Source of the DNA: Hymenolepis diminuta
Taxonomy: Eukaryota; Platyhelminthes; Cestoda; Cyclophyllidea; Hymenolepididae
Assembly (NCBI GenBank): GCA_900708905.1
Contig: CAADRB010000033.1
Coordinates: 712,752 to 776,751 of the forward strand
DNA: 64,000 bases
Direction of reading: 5' to 3'
Positions within the stretch are counted from its first letter, which is position 1, and each line of letters begins with the position of its first letter. Positions 61,421 through 64,000 of this stretch are shown one piece after another. The notes below the pieces were generated by a model that saw only the letters and a list, made by a program, of their open reading frames with translations, ran no database searches and was not told where the DNA came from. A program made the translations under genes and the position numbers.

Positions 61421-62509
61421 GCTCTTTTTAACTTACTTCATATTAATCGTTTTAATGATGTAGCTGATTATGCATAGTTTAATTGATGATAATTGAAATG
61501 AACGGAGATTATAAATGACTTGGCTCTACTTATTAACATTTATATTTCGACGAAATAATCTATCTTCATTAGATTTATTTATTATCTATGGCAAAACAAA
61601 TTGAGTTATTATTTTTCATCTTGGAAAGTTATCTAAACAAAAGCAATGGTAAGCAATCCAATGTGAATTAAGGTTAGGGGATCAAGCAGAATTAGAATGC
61701 AAAGTCAGAGCTTCAAAGAGTCTATCGAAAACTGAGCTTCGGATTCAGGTTGCATGCTTTTTACTTTTTGGGATCAGCCCACTGCTTCATATTTTAGTGG
61801 TTCAATGTTCCTATTTCAGACCCTGTCCCCTTTATCCTGAGTGAATTCAAGTGCGTTTAATTCAGATGGTTATTCAACCACCACAGATGCTTTTTCTGTT
61901 TAATAGCCGGGATACTTGCTCATGATATTAAATAACATGACTAAAAGTATTGGAGCCAGCTAGGGTTCGTCGGAAGCCAATGTTGAAATTAGATAGTGAC
62001 AGCACTGAGGTTATATCAGGGATGATCAAAACACTCTTTTCTATACATACCATTAATAGCAATGTGATGAGATTTAACTGTATTTACTTAATCACATCAT
62101 TGCCTATCATACCGATAACGTAAATCGGTTCAGTTGATTTAGCAGGTCTCTGTTTTAGTAGCTATCTACGTATTTTGGGGTTCTCTATTTGCCTAAATGA
62201 AGGGGCTATAAGCTGGACATTTCGCCCAGCTGTAATTTGGCCGTTTGTATTATACTGAAGATGAAAGCTTGTGATATTTAGTAACTTTTAAAAAACACAT
62301 TCGCAGCCAGAAAAGGGAGATTTAATGTATGTATTTAAGTACTTAATTCATTCTGTCCGAATGATCGTTCAAATTGTTAAATAAGATCATACAAATTATC
62401 ACAGATGCTATATTCATAAAATAAAGGGGAATTTTCAGACCAGAGACTGTTTCAATATGGGTAATAATATTAGCACCTTTCTATAGTTAACTATTAATTC
62501 TTTTATTAT
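61421..62509. other. Intergenic, nothing recognised
   Basis: AT-rich, no supported gene. 61660-61730 (ggggatcaagcagaattagaatgcaaagtcagagcttcaaagagtct) faintly resembles part of repeat family D. Confidence 0.4.
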
Positions 62510-62880
62510 TATTATAATAGCCATTATGCAAATTTTAATCACAGGGAAGCATTTGAATAAGAGAAGCAGAAAACGAATTCAAAAAAGGTAAGTAAAGGGC
62601 AGAGGACCACGGAGAAGTAGTTAATGAAATCAGGGCATCAAGAGTCTAATTTAATCCTGAAGCATTAGGTTATCCATTTAGCATAGGAAGCATTGTTACT
62701 TCATAATATTTAGATGTTTAAGTCCGATAATTTAACTCTCAAATTCATAGATGAGTATATTATCAATGATACACAAAGGTTATTGATCGATTGATTTAAT
62801 TATTTGATTGAGCTTGCCATCTCGATTAATCATTAATATCTTGTTACGGGTACAGCAGGTAGTTGAATCTAGTAACGGTT
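62510..62880 (-). repeat. Dispersed repeat family D, copy 4 (diverged)
   Basis: Contains gcaaattttaatcacagggaagcatttgaa, a purine-rich middle, gcatcaagagtcta and, at the end, gttattgatcgattgatttaat...ttgccatctcgattaatcattaatatcttgttacggg. The last part matches 27405-27495. The full relation to the other copies is approximate. Confidence 0.35.
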
Positions 62881-63129
62881 TATTTCAACAGTAGAATTCA
62901 ACTACTAATATAATCTACCTTAAAATCCTATGTAAAATAGTAATGTGTGTGTGCTTAAGAAGCTTAATTAAGGAATTATTCTCCGATGAAATTTTCAGAA
63001 GTCATTAATGATTGACTGTTTATGCCGACTGAGTTAAAATTTTTGGGCACTATCAATCGGTCATATTTTATCGTCATGCCTAAATCGGTCTGTCTATCAA
63101 AACCCCTATGAAGACTCAAATGCCTATCA

Positions 63130-63570
63130 GACAATACGCCCCCCTTTCAACGCCTTAGTGGCCACGATTTTCCCTCTACCTTCACAGCTGGATTCTCATT
63201 GTCACTTAAATTTCCTATTGTCAACCGACTCTATTTATAAATACCCAGTCTCACTCTCCCCCTGGCCGGACGCTGCTATTTCCTCAATGATGTTTCTAAA
63301 ATACATCTACTCGGCCCGCTCCTCTCCGACTCTTGCTGGTCAACTTCTGCAGCCAGGTCCTTCGGCCAGCTCATGTTTATCTGGCTGGAGGACTTGGTAG
63401 GCAGAGGAGGAAGCTCTTCCTACCTTTCGCTGTGTAGCCATCTTCTTTTCATCTATCATTCTCTGATAAGCCTCATTAAAGTATTGTTATTACTAAGTCC
63501 TTTGTCGTTCTTCTTACTCTACGTAGCTTTATATCTGGTGACCATAGTATTTACCCTCTTTCAATCTGTT
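63130..63570 (-). mobile_element. GC-richer segment with a TATA-like core, possible LTR-like repeat
   Basis: A locally GC-rich block, unlike the surroundings, with a purine-rich tract and gtatttataaatagagtcgg on the minus strand (about 63225-63244). The order of tract and TATA word recalls family B. Two plus-strand frames across it have no recognised protein. No ends were defined. Confidence 0.25.
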
Positions 63571-64000
63571 TACCCTTAACCTTCTATTTCTACTTTTCTG
63601 AAGTCATCTACAATGGCATTAAATTATCCATGAAAGAAAGTGCCAAAAGTGTATTCTAGAAGAATCGTACCTCGATTCATTTTAAAGAAAGTAAAATTGT
63701 GTCATTTTGACTGAATATTTGGTTGACCACAGTCGAGAAAGGACGAGGCACCTAAGCATAAAGAACAGTCGGATTGTCTAAATATGAGATAAAAAGGAGT
63801 GGATAAAAGAAAGAATAGTAGGAATACTAAACATTTTTTATTCAGCTGAATTCTAAATTCACCAGGCAGTTTGCCTTATACCTAATATGTATGATTTCAA
63901 AATTAATGAAAGACGTGTGGGCTCAAATCATCCTGCTAGTTCGGGTAACAAATCGCAGCTAATGCCAAATAATAGATGGTAGTGACACCACCTCATAATC

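Noticed and set aside
63158..63579. Two plus-strand open frames with Ser/Leu-rich products
   Set aside because: They lie across a GC-richer, pyrimidine-rich block with low stop density; no recognised protein.
1..64000. CRISPR arrays, operons, ribosome binding sites, rRNA genes
   Set aside because: The gene structure is eukaryotic with spliceosomal introns; no regularly spaced repeats and no rRNA-like conserved stretches were seen.

Overview
This is eukaryotic DNA, most likely from a parasitic flatworm and probably a low-GC tapeworm. The grounds are split genes with very short GT-AG introns (about 30-50 nt) next to introns of 1-4 kb, a paramyosin-family muscle rod gene, AT-rich sequence and old dispersed repeats. 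The organism is an inference; no taxon marker is present. The 64 kb hold two well-supported protein genes, one decayed gene, one small zinc-cluster gene model, some unassigned exon-like segments and much decayed repeat sequence.

Layout. 1-340: an LTR-like repeat fragment with a 4-N gap. 2516-3340 (+): a three-exon model of 114 codons with a C...C...H-x-H cluster. 5170-6550: two diverged copies of one repeat family. 7929-16484 (-): a complete V-type H+-ATPase subunit a gene, 14 exons, 2673 nt of open frame including the stop (890 aa). Its 3 kb intron 8 holds several unassigned, exon-like stretches on the same strand and a perfect 34-bp palindrome. 18830-21678 (+): a KIF17/OSM-3-type kinesin with its intron pattern preserved but with one frameshift, two in-frame stops, one damaged splice donor and altered switch motifs; I read it as a non-processed pseudogene. 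22-44 kb: gene-poor, with at least four dispersed repeat families and one isolated DEAH-box helicase exon. 44345-60982 (-): a complete 16-exon paramyosin-like gene, 2712 nt of open frame (903 aa), with tRNA-like repeats in its introns. 61-64 kb: its upstream region and more repeats.

The genes do not form a pathway. The V-ATPase subunit acts in proton pumping at membranes, the paramyosin-like protein in thick filaments, and the dead kinesin would have served ciliary transport. The observation most worth checking is the loss of this kinesin. Next come the divergent paramyosin with its basic, serine-rich tail and the unassigned same-strand exons inside the V-ATPase intron. All exon boundaries were worked out by eye from splice sites, reading phase and remembered family sequence; no search was run.
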